Assembly: GCA_023078685.1 (NCBI GenBank)
Contig: JALGAS010000007.1
Span: forward strand, 558,001-622,000
Direction: 5' to 3'
DNA: 64,000 nt
From: Neopestalotiopsis rosae
Lineage: Eukaryota; Ascomycota; Sordariomycetes; Amphisphaeriales; Sporocadaceae
Part shown: positions 46,589 through 57,301 of the stretch, piece by piece
Layout: every line of letters starts with the position of its first letter
Position numbering within the stretch: the first letter of the stretch is position 1
Notes under the pieces: generated by a model
Told to the model about the DNA's origin: nothing
The model's database searches: none
Seen by the model: the letters and a program-made list of their open reading frames with translations, nothing else
Translations under genes and position numbers: made by a program

Positions 46589-48934
46589 CTATTCGATACC
46601 GTTGGGCTTGGCATCTTTCTCGACGCCGAGATTCTGCATGCCCGTGATGATCTCGGCGTTGACATCGGCCGAGGGAGCGTCAGAAGAACCGCTGCTTCCC
46701 CTGCTAATTTCAGCTTCGAGCAGCGCGTCGCCCATCTCGATCGATTGTGCCAGCTGCTCTTCCTCATTGAGTGCCTCATCTTCTGCTTCCTCTTCGTATT
46801 CTTCCTCCATCTCCCCTTCCTCCTCGTCATCTGCATCATCTTCGCCTTGAAGCATGGAATTCATCATCTGTTGCTCATCCTCCTCGTAAATACCGCTGCC
46901 GCTAAAGATGCTCTCGGCGGCTTCGTCATCGTCTCCGCGGGAGAGATAACTTTCTCCCATGGCGCCAACATCTTCATCCTCGTCGGCGTCCTCATCATAC
47001 GCGTCATCATCCTCATCTTCGCTGAAGCTGAATTGATCCATGTCCAAAGGCTGATCTCGCCAATATGTGAAGTCAGTGTACTCCTCACCGCCTCCCTTGA
47101 CCAGGGTAGAGATTGGTGGAAAGTAGTGGTCGACAACCTCGGTCATGTTGACATAGCTCAGCTTGAGCTTGTTCAAGGACAAGAGGTCAAGGGATACCTC
47201 GGCATTCGAATTGATAGTGAAGATGCGAGTTCGTGGAACATCAACGGTCCGGTAAGAGATCTGGTCTGTCAACCGATTGCCGAAACCGGCGTAGAAACAG
47301 TGGCTGTCGGGGCCATAGAGGTTGCGAATGTCACGCAGGGTTGCCATTTTGAAGACATGCGGCTTACGCAGGTAGACCTCTCGACGCAAAGCAGCCATTG
47401 TGCGATCCGGAGACAAGATTGTTGGTCCGCGGGGGAGCCGGTATCCGTTCTGGACGATGCCGTGCAGGTAGGCTCGTGTAGTATCTGCTTGGCCGACGGA
47501 CCGACTGGTAAGGTACATGATGTTGTAGCCATTCGCGAATATATCGTTGTATAGTTTGGCCACACCAGCATGCGTCCAGTCTCGCCCAATCATATTGAGC
47601 ACATGCCCCAGGGCGTCGGATTTGGTAATGGTTCCATCGATATCAGAAATAACGACAGGTGTATCATGCTTCCATAGATACATGTTTGCCTGACAAGTAG
47701 CACGGTTTACTGTAAATGACATGGTGTTCTCGCCCGGCTTGAGCTCCAAGTCCTTTAGCTGATCACTCGTCAAGCGAAGAGTTTTGGCATAGTTTCGGTT
47801 GGGATCTCCAGCGTGCGATCGTGAGGAGCCGGGTGTGGTGGGCGGGGTGCCTACACTCATTTGGCCAGCATCAGATTCGCTGCGCCTGTGAGATGGGTAG
47901 TCTGGCGCCGAGGTGGCCGAGTCGTCACTGGCATAGCCAGGATCCGAGGCCGCATCAATGGGAAGTGTCGCTGCAGGGCGCAGCGAAGCAACAGTCTTCT
48001 TCATGGCAGCTTCCTTCGCATCTTCACTGCTGTAGATCCATAGGTTTCCTTCTTCGTCCATACCGAACAAGGCGCCAATGTCGTAGTCGCCTTCCATCTC
48101 CTTCGCCAGAATATCTCGAGCAAGAATCTCGGCCTTGATGGCGTCCTCCTCACTGCTCTTAAGGCCTGTCATGTCGAGCATCAAGTCACCCGTGTCAGTG
48201 ACGCGGGTGGGTATGTTCACTGCTTGCAGTTCCTCTGATACTTTCTTGGCTCGCTGAACTGCCTCATCCGGTCGGAGCGAGGGCGGACTGATTGACCTGT
48301 GTGAAGATGCGTCAGGCGTGGCGCCTCGTCCCATTCTTTGCGGGGAGTCTTCAGTGTTGGAGTAGGTCCTTGCGCTCGAAGGCAGAACATCGTCACTATA
48401 GTGCGGGCGGTCGCGCAGATCGTTCAGGACCGGGCGTCCATGGCTAAGCTCGGGGGAGGTGGCATTTGGCGACAGGAGGCTTTGCGCCAGCATGGGGGCG
48501 GGGCCTGGACGCGAGAGGGTGAGAGATCTTGGTTTGCCATTGCTGCCATCGAGCTGAAGTAGGTCTGGCTCCTGGAGGGCACCGTCAGAGGACTGGTCGG
48601 GTTGTAGCGGCGGACTGGAAGCTGGAGACACGAGCGGCGAAGTCTGCAAGCTTTTCGGAATGTTGTCGGTGGTCTCAAAGACGAAGAATGCCTCGCCACC
48701 CTCGCCCAGTTTCATGGAGTACTCTTGCTTGACGCCGTTGACCTTGAACTCGACCTTCTTCTCGTAAGGTCTCAACAAGGAGAACTTGCCGAAGCGAACA
48801 TGAAAGGGCGAACAGGCCAGTGTACCGTCATCCTGCTCAACGACAATAACATCAATCGCACCACTAAGGGTAGAGGGGTTGATGGAGTTCCACGCCGTGG
48901 CCACCGAGGCGCTGACGTTCCTGACGTACTGCAT
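46589..48934 (-). CDS. PAH1: Lipin-type phosphatidate phosphatase (781 aa)
   Basis: Mg-dependent phosphatidate phosphatase (yeast Pah1/Smp2, S. pombe Ned1, animal lipin) that makes diacylglycerol for storage and membrane lipids at ER and nuclear envelope. Single exon. The N-terminal lipin domain begins MQYVRNVSASVATAWNSINP with the amphipathic helix and conserved Gly (SGAIDVIVV). The catalytic HAD domain has DIDGTITKSD near residues 429-438 with both catalytic Asp residues, followed by HVLNMIGRDWTHAGVAKLY and YLTSRSVGQADTTR. The middle is Ser/Pro-rich, with sites that would suit phospho-control as in yeast. The C-terminal tail is very acidic, as needed for Nem1-Spo7 recognition in yeast. Confidence 0.96.
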   Translation of the reverse strand: MQYVRNVSASVATAWNSINPSTLSGAIDVIVVEQDDGTLACSPFHVRFGKFSLLRPYEKKVEFKVNGVKQEYSMKLGEGGEAFFVFETTDNIPKSLQTSPLVSPASSPPLQPDQSSDGALQEPDLLQLDGSNGKPRSLTLSRPGPAPMLAQSLLSPNATSPELSHGRPVLNDLRDRPHYSDDVLPSSARTYSNTEDSPQRMGRGATPDASSHRSISPPSLRPDEAVQRAKKVSEELQAVNIPTRVTDTGDLMLDMTGLKSSEEDAIKAEILARDILAKEMEGDYDIGALFGMDEEGNLWIYSSEDAKEAAMKKTVASLRPAATLPIDAASDPGYASDDSATSAPDYPSHRRSESDAGQMSVGTPPTTPGSSRSHAGDPNRNYAKTLRLTSDQLKDLELKPGENTMSFTVNRATCQANMYLWKHDTPVVISDIDGTITKSDALGHVLNMIGRDWTHAGVAKLYNDIFANGYNIMYLTSRSVGQADTTRAYLHGIVQNGYRLPRGPTILSPDRTMAALRREVYLRKPHVFKMATLRDIRNLYGPDSHCFYAGFGNRLTDQISYRTVDVPRTRIFTINSNAEVSLDLLSLNKLKLSYVNMTEVVDHYFPPISTLVKGGGEEYTDFTYWRDQPLDMDQFSFSEDEDDDAYDEDADEDEDVGAMGESYLSRGDDDEAAESIFSGSGIYEEDEQQMMNSMLQGEDDADDEEEGEMEEEYEEEAEDEALNEEEQLAQSIEMGDALLEAEISRGSSGSSDAPSADVNAEIITGMQNLGVEKDAKPNGIE

Positions 48935-50654
48935 GGCTCCGGCTGATTTTACACCAGCGTCTGGTGACTGTACTGCCTAATGGTTTGCAGCTTCGAGGGT
49001 TTTTTCGAATGACCCTTGGGTGCGTGTCGCAAACAGGCTGAAGCCAGGGAGAACTGGAAAAGAGTGCGCCTGAAGTGTTGCACGTCCTTTCTCGTCGATT
49101 GTAAGGGGGTTAGGGGTTGGTGTCAATGCTCTCTAGGAGAGCGCGGCACGGATGAGAGTGCAAAGCTACATATGCAATTCGACGGGACGGCAAGCACGGA
49201 ATTTCCAGAACCAGGTGCTAGGTGCCTATGCAAAGGGGTTCGGTTATGGGCGCTGGTTAGTTGTAGTTCATACAACCATAAAAACGAGTGAGAGAAAAAT
49301 GAAGAAGAAATAGAGGTTTTGTTGTTGTTTCTCGTTTGGGTTGGACGAAGGCAGCGCAGCGCAGCGCCCTTGGGTCTGGTTGTTTCTGTCGCAACGGCTG
49401 ACTGTCACTGGACGTGTGTGTCTGTTGGAAGGTCTCGTGGGAGCGCACGAGGTAAGCTGTCTTTGCTAGGGTATCCCGGAGTGACGTAGTCGAGAAAACC
49501 CGACGGTCTTTTTACAGTCGCCTGTCGGGCTTATTTGTTATTCTTATTACTTTTTTTTAGGCGGCCCTGGCCTGGCAGTCGGGACCTAATGGATAATTCG
49601 GCAAAGAGCGAGACTGTTTCTTTTCAGAATGAATCATAAAAAAAAAGGTGGTCATACAGTAGAACCTCGGTCTACTATGGTCATGTTCGGAGGACATACG
49701 GACACTTTCGAGACGGCAAGGAAGAAGAAAAATCTGAAAGGTGGCAACGTAATAAGTTTTCATTGTTCATGTCAAGTAACCATTATTTCTTTCGTAATAA
49801 GCCGATTATTCGGAGCTGTCATTTTTTTCTCCCCTTCTATTCTCCCACCTTCTCCCCTCATTGTGGTCTCTCTTGTTGGGTTGTTACATACATTCCAATC
49901 CTCAACCGTTAGGAAAATGTTGCGGCTTCGCCCGTAAAACGAGCTTCTGTGGGACCCCCCCAAAGCAGTTTGGGGAGGAGCCTGGAGCTTCTGCATACGA
50001 GCTACACTTACATTAACTAGCCCCAGCATGCGCTAGCCTGTCCACCATAAGCCCGACCATTTGATTGCCGCCCACGTTGCATGGCAGATGGATGATGGTT
50101 GCAGCGCATGCATGTGATAGTGGAGGGCCCAAAAGTTGCAGGCTTGGCAAGTTGGCTCCCACTTTCCAACCTATGGGCAATGAAACGTGCTGTTTCTATT
50201 GGCATGTCTTGGTGGTTGTATACCCAATCAAGATCGTGAGGCGTATCGGCCGGAAATGCTCGTCCATCATCTGCTTGCACGGCCTCTGACTTTGCCGAAT
50301 CGGCCGGAACCTGGGATCATACCCGTCCACGCCTTATTATCACTCTGAATCTCCCTCTTATTGGAGCTACTTCTAATTTTTGGTGATGCAGCAAAGGTGA
50401 GTGATCATTGTTACTAGTCTGTACCTGATCATACTGTGTTACATTCTTTACAACCCCTCTACTTACTGTTTATGATGAAATTGGCATTAAAAATAACATA
50501 TCTATTATACTCTATTGTGATGATGTCTGCCCATCACAGGCAGCAAGGAATTGTAAGGCAATTGCCAGTGTCTAACCCCCCCCGGCGTTGTAGTCTACAT
50601 GATTTTCGAGGACAAGAAGAAATAAGAAGCAATCATCGTCCTGCCCTAGGACGA
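48935..50654. other. Intergenic PAH1 promoter and ABC transporter 3' flank
   Basis: No gene supported. Marks the change from the housekeeping block to the accessory right end. Contains a GCGCA short repeat near 49352-49366, a C-run at about 50577-50585, and AT-richer stretches. Confidence 0.6.
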
Positions 50655-53600
50655 TCAGTCACGCTTCCACTTCCGGACTTTGGTGAGATAGGTCAACACT
50701 ATCACGGCAGTGTAGTTGAACGCGATGAAGCCAATGAAGATTCCGACATTTCTGTACCGGTTCGCGAAATCATAGCCCCATTGGATGTACTATTCAAAGC
50801 ATTCGGGTCGTATTGTTAGCAGGGTAGAACAATGGTTAATTACTTCGACAGCGATGGGCAAAGCGGGAGAAGACAACTTACGTATGACTGACCGTCCTTG
50901 TAGCGGCAGTATTGGCAGTCAGAAGACGCCTCTGGGTTGAGGAGATATCCGGTGGCTGTCTGAAGGAACTCGTTCACGTACTCGCCACAAGTCGTCGTGC
51001 CGTTTGAAGGCGGTACCTGAAAGGCAATGGTTTCCGAGGCATCGCACTCGAGCTGAAGTCCGTACAAGAGGTTGGACGTTGTGCCCTCGCTGAGGTAGAA
51101 GAGGGGCGACACTTCATAATACCAGCGCCACCCAGCCGGCGTCACGGGCTTGGGGGAGAGCGTGCCGGAAAAGGTATTGACAAACATGAAGAAGAAGCCA
51201 TTGGCCATGAAGGCGGAGCCAAGGTTGGGCATGAGGGCCGCGCACAGCTGGGCCAGGCTGTGGGCAAAGATGGAGAAGAGCTCGTACATGAGGAAGCTGT
51301 ATCCCGCGCGCGCCGGCTCGGTAAAGTACCCCACGGGGAAGTACCACAGCAGCCAGTACGCCAGACTCGTAATGAAGGCATACGGGAGCTCGATCAATAT
51401 AGCTGGGACCACAAAGCAGAGCCAGTTGTAAGTCAAGCTGGCTTGCTCGCGCAATGTGAAAACATCGCGCAGCTCGACGAAACGCGGCTCGGTCTGCAGG
51501 CCCAGAGGTGGGCCTACGATCAGCGACATGAAGGCTGAAAAGATGCGGTTATATGCACCACGTTCCGTGTGGTTGGAGTTGAGAAATGTCAGGCCATTGA
51601 GCAGAGCGTTGGCCATGTTCATCAACAGTTTCGAGACAAAGTAATCGGGGCTTCTCCAATAATAAAGCCAGGTACGGCGCATGGTGACGAGAAACTGTGT
51701 ATACAGAGGCACGGCATGCGTGCTCTCAGCCTGTAGCGTTGAGTCTGCATTGGCCTCTTTACTTGCCGTCATGAGCGTTTCTCGTTGTTGCTCCCGAATG
51801 GCGCACTCGTCGCTAGCCTTCCACAGTTGAGAGAAGCTGGTTCCACGAGCTTCGAGGTCGGACGAGTTGCCCTCTCTGACAGTCTGCACGAAATACTCTG
51901 CCGGGTTCTCATCCGGTCCACAACGCTTGCCAGAATCATTGCGGGCAAAGTAGTCAAGCACCGTAGCGCATTTCTCGCCCAGAGGCCCGTCGTAAGCGAG
52001 ACGTCCTCCAGGCACCAGCAGCACCAGGTTGTCAAACAGCTCAATCAGCTCAGCCGTCGGCTGATGAATTGTGCACAGGACCGTCTGACCGGACTCGGCA
52101 AGCTTTCGCAAGAGACGACCAATAGTCAAGGCTGATTGGCCGTCCAGACCAGAAGTAGGTTCATCCAGGAACATGATATCTGGTTTGGCTGATAGCTCGA
52201 CACCAATCGTCACCCGCTTTCTCTGTTCCAAGTTCAACCCAGCGCCAGGCACACCGATCAAGGCGTCAGCAATGTCGTCCATCTCAAGCAAACGGATGAT
52301 GCTTTCAACATGGCTGTCTTTCTCTTCGTTGGGAACGGCCAGGGGTCTGCGGAGATGAGCAGTCATTAGCAGGGCTTCACGGACCGTCTGTGTTGGCAAG
52401 TGGACATCCTGCTGCTGCACGTAGCCCATGAGACGGCGGTACGATTTGGGCAGCGGGCCGCCAGATAGGGAGATGTCTCCAGAGATGGATCCGAATTCAA
52501 GACGTCCGGCCAGAGTATTGAGCAGTGTAGTCTGCCAATCGAGGTTAGCAGCGAGATATCGAGAGCCGTTTCTTTTTTTGCATGCGACTTTACCTTGCCA
52601 GCTCCAGAGGCTCCCATCAAAGCCGTCAGCTGCCCGGGGTCCAATGAACCTGAGAATCAGTCAATAACGCTTCACACTAGTATACGCTCATCAAAATCAG
52701 TCGCAACTAACCACTTAGATTATCAAGAAGTCGCGTCATGCCGCTACCAGTCTTGAGCTCCAGGGTCAAGTTCTTCCACGCGAGCGTCCGTCCGTTGTGA
52801 TCAGAAACAGAATGCGTGTGAGCTGATGTCGGCATTGGGGGTACGTCGGGGTTCATTGAGCCCTTTTCTTGGTCTGAGCCACACGAATCGGTCTCCGTCT
52901 TTAGACGTCTAGGCTCGGTTTTGTAAAATATGGTGGCAAGACGACCCGCGGGGAGCTTGTAATGCTCCATTCCGATGCTGCAAGGAAGAAGCTGTCAATA
53001 TGCTACATGACAAAACGTACTGAAGGATGATCAGTCACTTACGCGGTGCAAAGAACAAAGAATGCAAACAATGCAGCGTTGATTCCAACGTTTCTCCATA
53101 GATGCGATGTAGCGAATCCGTATTGCGCCGAGATGTAGTCAGCTCCAGACACGAGCAACTGGCCAGTACGAGCGCCCGCTACGGCACAGGTTTGGAACTC
53201 GGAAGATACCGAAGGACCACTGGGGACCAGATCAGCAGCGCTGCAAGTATACTGCAAGTTGCCGAATTCGTTCACCATGGCGGACTCGTAGGCGTAGTAA
53301 AGCGGCTGTCGGAATATAGTCAGCAAACGCGAATGGAGGCATCAGGGAAAAGCCTCAGGTTGTCTTACGTTGAGGTATTTGATCCAAAACAACCAAATCT
53401 GCATCTGTGGGCCAGGGACGTATAACCCTGTATACAGGACAAAGGCATTGAACATGATGCCCACGGGCAGTATCGCCCGGCTCATGTTTGGAGAAGTCAC
53501 GGCTAAGGCTCGAAACACCATCGAAAGAGCCATGTGCAAGACATAGACTATACAGAACCAGGTGAAGAACTTGTCCGCGGAACGCTGAAATCCAGTCAGA

Positions 53601-55496
53601 AAGTATTGTGGTATGTTATAGCAAATGGCGACAATCTTCCAGAGAGCATCAGTAAGCACGAGACCAAGGGCGTAAGCGGCAGGGCGGTAGAAGCGATAGA
53701 GCTTCTGGCGGATGACGAGCGGTCGCTCGGCAAAGGTGTTGCTAAACTCACTCATCGACTGTAGAGCGGGTACTAGAACAGAATTGAATAGTGATGTGCT
53801 GAAGATGAAAAAGGACTGCGTAACTCTGTGCTGGTCGCGAAACAATGTGCCTAGAACTAGACTTTGGACAATAATCGTGATGGCTTCCGTCATCCATGTG
53901 GAGGTGTCTCCAGCGAGGACCCGGAACTGGCGCATGCAGCACTCTAGTATTTGATGATGCAGCGGCAACGCATACGTCTTCCTTCGTGCTCCGACCGGCC
54001 ATGTCTTTCTTGATTCGATTGATACCTCATCAAGTAAAGCTTTATGATGGCTGCTCTGCTTGAAAGCTTTTTCGAAATCAAGCGCAGTCATTGGCACGGG
54101 CTCTTTCCAGCCCTCTCGCACATGGCGTAATTCGGGCTCGGCAGTCATTGAGTTGAGAAAATCAGTGATCGTGGTGCGCTCAGAACAGACGAAACCAAGA
54201 CTCTCAAAATATGACTTGGCCTCGATGGCACTGCCGTAAAATATTTGGCGGCCCCGATTGATGACCAGGACCTTGTCAAATAACGGAACCATTGAGTCAC
54301 TCGCCTGGTAGACGCTCATGGCCGTGGCGCATCCGTGCTGGTTGGTGAACTCACGCGTCAGGTGCATAAAGTCGAGCGCAGTCGCGGAATCCAAGCCGTT
54401 ACTCGGGTTGTCAAGACATAGGACGCTGCAGAGACAAAAGTCAGTCACGCCGATTAGAAAAAGAGGGTATCATTTCCGGCTTTTGCGACTCGAGGAAAAC
54501 GGGACTACTAACTCGGGACAAGTCACCATGGCTTCAGCGAGTGATACTCGCCTTCGCTCGCCGCCGCTCACCCCGCGAATGGCAGCATTGCCAACCTTTG
54601 TCTTGAGCACGTGGGATAGTCCAACACATTTCGCCAATGTCTCCACGGCAGCATCGATGGAGGTTCTCTTCACGCTTGAATCACACGTTGCACGCATGGC
54701 AAATCTGTACAAATGTCAACAGGTGAGAATCTTACACCTCGAGGCCGCCATTTGTAATGGTTTCGTTTCTATTTTTCTTTGTAGGAATAGAAGAAGCTTA
54801 CCTCAACGTTTGCGCTACCGTGAGAGTTGGTAGATGGTTGTCTTCTTCAGCTGAATTTCATTTTTTGTTTTAGCGAAAAGTCCCAATGGGCTTTACGTAG
54901 GGGGCTCTGGACTCGCATACCACAAAAGGTGAAACGGACACGATCCGGATCACGCTCGCCGGCAGGGCGGCCGCTATAGTCCAGCCTGCCAGTTACACTC
55001 TTGTACTCTTGGCGCATGTCGGCAAGCGCCTTGAGAAACGTGGTGCACCCGCTGCCCGGCTTGCCAATCACCAGCAGCATCTCGCCGCCCGCCAGCGATC
55101 CCGAGAAGCCGTGAAGCAGCGTGCGCGAGGGCTCAGTCTGGGCCCATGATCGCGGATCCACCACGGCAGCCCACGACCTGAGGGTGCTCCATACGGTTGG
55201 TGCGGCTTGGATCTAAGGTAATAAGAAGTGGTGGTTCGTCAGCCCTATGCAGCTACTAGGTGAGGGGGGGGGGTGTGAAGTAATCTGTGCCAGGCACTAC
55301 AAATGTAACTTACGCCACGTCCACTGCCTTCGACGGAAAGATTCTCAAAGACGATTGAAGACCGGCTACTCGAGGTTGAGCCTTTGCTGGAGAGAAACTC
55401 TTTCACGGTGTCGCTGATGATGCCCTTCTGACCATCCATCATGGCGGCATACGTGATTGTAAAAGACCATCTGGAATTCCATTTGGACAAGCTCAT
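50655..55496 (-). CDS. PDR-type (ABC-G) drug/metabolite transporter (10 exons, 1380 aa)
   Basis: Full-length pleiotropic-drug-resistance ABC exporter of the plasma membrane. Exons: 55496-55314, 55212-54921, 54850-54802, 54704-54513, 54425-53369, 53305-53043, 52977-52712, 52649-52594, 52531-50882, 50789-50655; all phases agree. NBD1 has Walker [10 protein letters not shown] (111-119, Cys for Lys as in this family) and signature [11 protein letters not shown]2 has Walker A GASGAGKTT (780-788), degenerate signature LNLEQRKR and Walker [13 protein letters not shown]. Two six-helix membrane domains follow the NBDs; the last exon restores the final helix ([22 protein letters not shown]). The cytosolic N terminus before NBD1 is short for the family, so an upstream exon may be missed. 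NBD1 Walker B reads [12 protein letters not shown] rather than the usual DNSTRGLDSAT. Substrate unknown. Confidence 0.92.
55262..55273. repeat. Poly-G run in intron 1 of the ABC transporter
   Basis: A nearly unbroken run of G on the plus strand (poly-C in the transcript) inside the first intron. Sequencing length errors are possible here but do not touch coding sequence. Confidence 0.7.
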
Positions 55497-56267
55497 TAAA
55501 TGGCAAAACTACGAGACCTGTTGGTATAATCTGCTTACAAACTTATCCATTTTCCCCTAAAGCTCTAGCTTCCAATTCCGAATATGGTCGAGTGATGCTC
55601 ACAGCGTTGAACATGGTCGGAGGACTAACCCGAAGGAACCCGGAGTTTCCGGAGTACTGAATGAGTATTGTGAAGACACACAGTCACTTGTGCAACCGAT
55701 AGAATGCCGTCTAGTATACGGACAGTCCATTCAATGCCTGTGAACATGAATGTCACAAGATATGAGAAGTCCGAGTGTGGAAGAAGGAGAAGCGTTGCCT
55801 GGCCTAGATATGAATACCATAATTTGTTTTCCATGCAGAATGCAGAATTTTACCTCGACGTTTCCATGATTCCTGCCTTATCGAGATATCGGATTCTTCT
55901 TCCTTTCAATCAGTTCCTATGAGAATTCTCTTGACTAGTCGGAACCAATGATCATAAGCGTTACATTGGAAGTTCTGATTGGCAAAACCACTAAGTATAT
56001 CAAGGTGCACCGCTTCTGCTAGAAAGTGTAACCACATTTCACATGGACCATTGGATTTGTAAATTGCCAATGGGCATAACAATCAAGTTTCGAAATTGCG
56101 ATGAACAAAACCGACCTCATAGTCTGGAAGCACTAACTGAACAACAACGACACAACGGTCATGATAGTTGTTGGCAAATCTGACTGAGACTAATTGGCTG
56201 AAGGATTTGCCTTGGGCGTCGGAACCTGCCCTGGACAGGTATGGAGTACACTGATGATTATGTGATA

Positions 56268-56284
56268 CTCTCTCTCTCTCTCTA
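56268..56284. repeat. CT dinucleotide repeat
   Basis: Pure CT microsatellite, non-coding. Confidence 0.8.
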
Positions 56285-56612
56285 TCGTTGTAATATTTTA
56301 ATAATAGAAGACACTCAAGTAATGTTATTGTAAATCCATTTGCACAACAAAAGCACCTCTGCACGTGACGTCGCCAGCTGGACCATATCGCCGATGGGGC
56401 TTCAGTGTCATGTTGTATAGTACATATTACATAACCATCGAGCTCCGGGATCTCCTTGCGGTTAGCGCAGCTTTATGATTAAGTGGAACTTGCACAGTAA
56501 GTTGCAAACTGTGCGAGCTAAGGCTGTCACACTTGATTTGCCTGTATGCCATAGGGTCTTTGGTTGTGCAAGAGAAAAGTCAGGACCCTTCCCCCCCGTC
56601 CACCAAGGGGAA

Positions 56613-56701
56613 CAAAAAAAAAAAAGAATTGAAGAAAAAAAAAAAAAAAGAAAAGAAGAAGGTGGAGACAAAGAAGTAGTAGTAGTAGCAGCAGCAGCAG
56701 A
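56613..56701. repeat. A-rich tract followed by AGT/AGC repeats
   Basis: Two long A runs (from 56613 and from 56634) lead into an A/G-rich stretch and then consecutive AGT units passing into AGC units (56674-56701). Non-coding; the A runs are prone to length variation. Confidence 0.8.
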
Positions 56702-57301
56702 TGTCAATTGTCTCGATGTGTATATCAGTCCGCAGTTCTTTTTATAAGAACATGTGATTTTATTATAGAGTGTCGGTATGTGAAGCATTTGGGAGGGAGG
56801 CATATCTGTCTATTGTCTATTGCTGGGGGCTAGTCGAAGTTGAAATACTTGCAGCATACCACAGACCCAGAAAGGGCATTGAACGCGATTATCAGATTAC
56901 AAGTAAAATTCAAATAATTTATTGAAAAGTTTTCCTGGTACCGTTCGATTCTGCGTGCATCTGGTTGAATGCTGGGACTAAAAATCGAGCAGACCCTGCA
57001 CGTACTCAGTGCTATAAAGGCCAACTACCAGGCGACTTCAACTTGTGGGAGACACACCCTATACCCACGAGAGTGAAGTATATAGCCAATGTATCATTGA
57101 ATAGTTATTTTCTTCTTCTTTTTTTTGACGATCTCTATTTGGACTGTATCCTGGCTGTAACGAGACATCAAAAGTTCAACTGTACGATCTAAGTCTAAGC
57201 TTCTGTCTACATGACCTGAGCAGCAGTTTTACAATGCGATGTGCCACTCTTGATCATTTGGCAAGAAGTCCTCCTGCGCAATCATTGGTCTTATAAATCA
57301 A

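Larger units (their letters stand above)
55497..57301. other. Intergenic region upstream of the ABC transporter
   Basis: No gene supported. Contains simple repeats at 56268-56284, 56613-56660 and 56674-56701 and short AT-rich frames. Holds the ABC transporter promoter and the 3' flank of the Zn2Cys6 gene. Confidence 0.6.

Noticed and set aside
46445..47554. 369-codon plus-strand frame
   Set aside because: It lies antisense to the catalytic part of PAH1, whose minus-strand protein has clear HAD motifs. The antisense peptide shows no domain and arises from codon bias.
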